Shown here in pieces: positions 60,117 through 64,000 of a DNA stretch of 64,000 nt (position 1 is its first letter; every line of letters begins with the position of its first letter). The notes below the pieces were generated by a model. The model was not told the origin of the DNA. It saw only the letters and a program-made list of their open reading frames with translations, and made no database searches. Source of the DNA: Raphanus sativus (taxonomy: Eukaryota; Streptophyta; Magnoliopsida; Brassicales; Brassicaceae); the NCBI RefSeq assembly GCF_000801105.2, contig NC_079516.1, positions 8,742,001 to 8,806,000 of the forward strand, written 5' to 3'. The position numbers and the translations under genes were made by a program.

Positions 60117-60436
60117 TTAGTCTAGTGGTAAAATCTGAAAGCCACAGAATTTCTTACACCAACCAGGGTTTGACTCTACAAAAAAGCGGCCAATTTTTCA
60201 AAATTTGCTTCTGGTCCTGAATTTTCTAGGACCGGCTCTGCACTTCGTTATAGACGCCATAATGAAAAATTGATTAATTACGTCCCTTGTGATTGGGTCA
60301 AGATCTACACGCGAATATTAGAAAGAGGACTTGTTGATTCCCAAAACCATTGTGATGAAAGATGTGAGTTTTACCGTTTAAGTTATTTATGCAGCTTAAA
60401 AATGGTGGATATAAATGCTTGAGGCATAGAGGAGAA
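60117..60436 (+). repeat. Direct repeat B, copy 1 (MATE intron-1 end)
   Basis: 320 bp from tttagtctagtggtaaaatc to ggcatagaggagaa, repeated at 61701-62020 with a constant offset of 1584 bp. The first 65 bp hold tRNA-like A/B box strings (tagtctagtggtaaaat, gggtttgactc), suggesting an embedded SINE piece. The rest is homologous to MATE copy 1 intron 1. Confidence 0.9.
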
Positions 60437-60442
60437 TGGTAC

Positions 60443-60454
60443 CATGAAGGCAAA
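60443..60454 (-). pseudogene. Residual end of MATE exon 1 (four codons)
   Basis: catgaaggcaaa equals the last 12 coding bases of copy 1 exon 1 (FAFM) followed in gene sense by the same GTACCA donor. Homology stops abruptly on the exon side at about 60455. Confidence 0.75.
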
Positions 60455-60468
60455 TATGCAAGATATCA

Positions 60469-61667
60469 ATACCCAAAGTAAAATCAAAAATTTAAATTTA
60501 AAAAGAAAATATTAAAAAATATATAATTATTATATATAATTAAGTATTTAAGACACTTATTTAAATTTAAAATTCTTAGCTTTAGATATCTTACCAAAAT
60601 AATATGGAATTAAATATCTGAAGTGCATATTTATTTTTCAAATATATATATCTTAATTTTTAATTTAGGATTCTATTTTTATCTACCATTAACAAGTTAT
60701 AGTAGGACCACTTGTAAAATTAGTTAATTTTGCATATTTTGATTAGTTATATTAATAATAAACCAACTATTAAATTTTTTTTTTTTGTAATTATAACAAA
60801 ATCTGTTGAGAAAGAATCTAACCAAATCTTACTTAAATATTTTAATTAATTTCATAATTAGTAATATATTATTATTATAAATCAATGTTTACTAAAATTT
60901 TATTATAAAACAAGAAAATAAAAAAAATTATATACTATTTTTTTATAAATTATATAATTATATTCTTTATTATCTAAAAATAGAAGTGCTATATAAATTT
61001 AATATTAAATATATTAAATAGGTAAATTAACAAATTTTTATTTTATAAAAATTGTTTCATTTGAATAAATTATAACTCACCAGTAAAATGAGTTAAAATT
61101 CATAAACTATAATATTTTATACAAATGTAAATTTATTAGCATAGGTTAAACTTTTGTATATTCAACTAATATTATCTTTTATTTTTTTGAAACTCTCAAC
61201 AATATATTTTTTAAAATGTTTATATACAAAAATATAATAGTATATAATAACCTTTAGTTCATATACTATTTAAAATGTTATTAGAAACTATAAAATTTTA
61301 ATAATTCATTTAAAATATTAATGATAAATCAAATTTTTATCATATTTTTAATTATAACAAAATATATTGAAAAAATTAAAAATATTATCAAAGATTCATA
61401 TTTGTTTTTTATAAAATAATGTTTTAGTGTATTAACAAAAACAAATTCAGAATGCATGTAATCTTTCAAACTCAAAAATAGTAGTGTAATTTTTTTAATT
61501 TTTTTTGACAAAATATAAAATTTTGAAAATAGATATTCAGACTCAAAATGATAATATTTCAAATTTTACATAAATAATAAATAAAAAAAATTTTAAATGC
61601 ACCGCGAATAACAAACTATATATGTTGTGAAAGTGAAAGCAATCTAATATTTTTGAAATCTTAATTA
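60469..61667 (+). repeat. Long direct repeat A, copy 2
   Basis: Collinear with 57472-58666. Here it is joined almost directly to repeat B copy 2, without the 1.4 kb that separates the first A and B. Confidence 0.9.
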
Positions 61668-61700
61668 AAAGTAAATCTTAGCTAGATTAAACTAATCTTA

Positions 61701-62020
61701 TTTAGTCTAGTGGTAAAATCTGAAAGCCACAGAATTTCTTACACCAACCAGGGTTTGCCTCTACAAAAAAGCGGCCAATTTTTTAAAATTTGCTTCTGGT
61801 CCTGAATTTTCTAGGACCGTCTCTGCACTTCGTTATAGACGCCATAATGAAAAATTGATTAATTACGTCCCTTGTGATTGGGTCAAGATCTACACGCGAA
61901 TATTAGAAAGAGGACTTGTTGATTCCCATAACCATTGCGATGAAAGATGTGAGTTTTACCGTTTAAGTTACTTATGCAGCTTAAAAATGGTGGATATAAA
62001 TGCTTGAGGCATAGAGGAGA
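61701..62020 (+). repeat. Direct repeat B, copy 2
   Basis: Matches 60117-60436 with few substitutions. Ends exactly at the Helitron terminus at 62022. Confidence 0.9.
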
Positions 62021-62021
62021 A

Positions 62022-64000
62022 CTAGATTTTGATCCGCACACCCGTGCGGGTGTATATTTCAAAAATATATTGCTATTTATTTCATGTCAATATTAAATTT
62101 CGATAAAAAATTCAAATCTGAAGAACCAAACCGATCACGATCCAAAAGAGTAATACCAAACCCGAACCAAAATTGATTAAATATCCAAATTATTCAAAAT
62201 TTTGATATTTAGACAACCGAAACCATAACTAATTTGAACCGAAGTATTTTAGATATCAAAATGTATCTGAAAAGATTAATATACTTATATATATTAATTA
62301 TTTTTAGTTTTAATGTATATAGAAACATCCAGAATATATATGATACTTTTAGGTCGGTTTAAAACTTGAAAATATATAAAAATAGTCAAATATAAATATC
62401 TAACATAGTAGAAGTACACTCAAAACACCAAAAATATTTAAAATAATTATTGATTTTTGATCCAAAATTTAAATTAAACCAATTTATTTGTTAAGTTTAG
62501 GTATTCTAACTAAACTTAGAATATGTTATTTAACAAAATTTTAAATCAAACCAACATATGTTATTTAGATTTATATACAATATATTATTTTATTTATAGA
62601 TTTTAAGAAATTCAAAATATATAATAAATTTTTAAAATAATTTAAATGGGTTGTCCGAACCCGAACTGAACCCGCAAAGATCTGAATGTAATTCGAACTG
62701 AAATTTAGAAATATCTAAATGAGGTTGAAATCTTTGACCCCGGAACCCAAAACTCAAACAGATCCGAAACGAATCCGAATGGATACCTGAACTGAAATTT
62801 AGAAATATATGAAAAGACTGAAATCTTTGACCCCGGAAATCCAAAACCCAAACAGATCCGAAACGAATCGGAATGGATACATGAATGTCCAGCCCTAGTC
62901 ACTATTATGTATCATATATATGTCATCATATAATTAATGTATTGGTCTATCATATAAATAATCATATAATTAATAGTATTTTATATGTACCATCTTATAA
63001 ATAATCATATATATTAAATTCTTAAAGTTTAAGATGAAACATAAAAACCATAATTTAAGTTGGCATATGAAATTATCTTTTTGTTGTATTTTTCTTATAT
63101 ATATTTGAAAACATTTTTTAATAATGGAAAATATTTTAGTAAAAAAAAATTTTGAATATATGCATATTTTAAATAAAACATTTTCTTATAATATTTTATG
63201 ATTATTTTAGACAAACAATGTTTTTAGGTAATTAGATTAGTCCATTTTGTATATTTTAAAACTGATATAATGGATTTCAATTTTTATTAATAACATAAGC
63301 CATTATTTTTTTATTCTTGAACATACTTTTATCATGTTTCAATTTTTTTTATGTATTAGTTTTCTATGAATTATTATTAATTTTATGGTTTTTTTTTTAA
63401 AAAAGGAATCTTGAAATTTTTATATTTGACTAAATAAAATATAAGGTAACAATACTGTTTTAATTTTTTTATATACTATTTATATTTCAGTTTTGTGTTT
63501 TTATTTTCTCCATAAATAATTTGTAAATATAGTGACAGAATTGTAAATAAAAAGAAATATAGAAAGAATGTTGTTTAATTTATTGTAAAAATAAATGCTA
63601 AATATTTAAATAAAAAGAAGTATTAAATATGTTATTAATGTTTCTAAACAATTTTTATTTGTTATTAATTTATTAAAAGTACAATGGTTAAATGAATAAA
63701 TAAAAGAAAGTACATATCTCTATTATCCATGTTTCAAAACATATCTCATTTATTGTACTATCTTTATTTCTAAATAATCTAATTGTGTACTTCAACTTTG
63801 ATAATATATATATATAGTAACTATTAATAGACAAAAATTCTAAGTTTATTTTGTCAAAAAAAAACTATTAATAGACAAAAAGATGGATCCGTTGAAAATT
63901 TTTATGTTGAAAAAGATTGGGCCTGAAATTTGGCTAGTATTATATCTAATGGCATATTTAATTAATGTTCTGGTCCAATTTAAGTCGCTGGTCTAATTAA
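62022..64000 (-). mobile_element. Helitron 3' end; element extends right, far end unresolved
   Basis: On the - strand a perfect palindromic hairpin (CACCCGCACGGGTG), then TGCGGATCAAAAT and CTAG (+ 62022-62025), preceded by A at 62021. Helitron-like subterminal strings (tgtttctaaacaa, tccatgtttcaaaaca) occur at 63630-63760. A possible degenerate 5' region lies near 63820, but no exact TC end was confirmed, so the right limit is the window edge. No helicase frame seen. Confidence 0.55.
62695..62882 (+). repeat. Two 94-bp tandem units
   Basis: gaactgaaatttagaaatat starts at 62695 and again at 62789. Both units contain gaaatctttgaccccgga and end gaatggatac. Open frames across them are repeat artefacts. 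Confidence 0.85.

Larger units (their letters stand above)
57233..62021 (-). other. Expanded intron 1 region of MATE copy 2
   Basis: Pieces homologous to the 404-bp intron 1 of copy 1 appear at 59410-59430 (aatgagcca) and 60241-60442 (gattaattac, tctacacgcg, gacttgttga). Between them are inserted repeats, including a Helitron 3' end at 59171. A duplicated block then follows. If exon 1 is intact beyond the window, this is one intron of more than 4.8 kb. Confidence 0.7.

Noticed and set aside
60112..60190. Functional tRNA gene
   Set aside because: A-box and B-box-like strings are present, but no cloverleaf or acceptor stem can be formed. It is better read as a SINE piece, repeated at 61701.
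62632..62902. Protein-coding frames rich in Phe and Ser
   Set aside because: They are produced by two 94-bp tandem units; internal repetition explains them.

Overview
This is nuclear DNA from a flowering plant of the mustard family (Brassicaceae), most likely a Brassica or close relative. The intron-split genes translate to proteins that, from memory, are close to Arabidopsis ones, in an order like the Arabidopsis chromosome 3 block AT3G23150-AT3G23560: ETR2, a small HR-like-lesion family, a CASP-like gene, bHLH34, ERF095/ESE1 and ALF5-type MATE genes. Much of the sequence between genes is AT-rich transposon-derived DNA. One assembly gap of 100 N lies at 43755-43854.

Layout. 1-6800: AT-rich spacer, a complete-looking Helitron (3909-5069) and a GC-rich retroposon-like block (about 5347-6240). 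6834-9884: ethylene receptor ETR2 on the + strand, with a (CT)n leader and a short uORF that ends on the start codon. 9885-22788: spacer, three two-ended Helitrons (12222-14639, 19389-20075, 20684-21613), a fold-back element with telomere-like repeats, two LINE remnants, and a broken HR-like-lesion-inducing (HRLI) gene on the - strand. 22789-27770: an intact HRLI gene, a diverged HRLI paralogue, and decayed HRLI exons carrying a Stowaway-like MITE. 29844-36315: CASPL5B (+), bHLH34 (-) and the single-exon ERF095/ESE1 (+). 37108-42906: a CACTA-like end followed by a nearly complete L1-type LINE on the - strand. 46129-46643: a Copia-type LTR with its primer-binding site. 46982-57232: two tandem MATE transporter genes on the - strand. 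The first is intact over seven exons (475 aa). The second has exons 2-7 intact, but its exon 1 is not in the window. 57233-64000: the greatly expanded intron 1 of the second MATE gene, with a large internal duplication and a Helitron inserted next to an exon-1 splice donor.

Functional links. ETR2 perceives ethylene at the ER membrane, and ERF095/ESE1 belongs to the ethylene-responsive group IX ERFs, so input and output parts of the same hormone pathway lie about 26 kb apart. bHLH34 belongs to the iron-deficiency IVc group. The MATE pair resembles ALF5, a detoxifying root transporter. No prokaryotic-type operons, CRISPR arrays or tRNA genes were seen. The most informative structures are transposon insertions whose empty site is preserved elsewhere in the window, and small gene rearrangements in the HRLI and MATE clusters. 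I found no convincing new multi-gene system.
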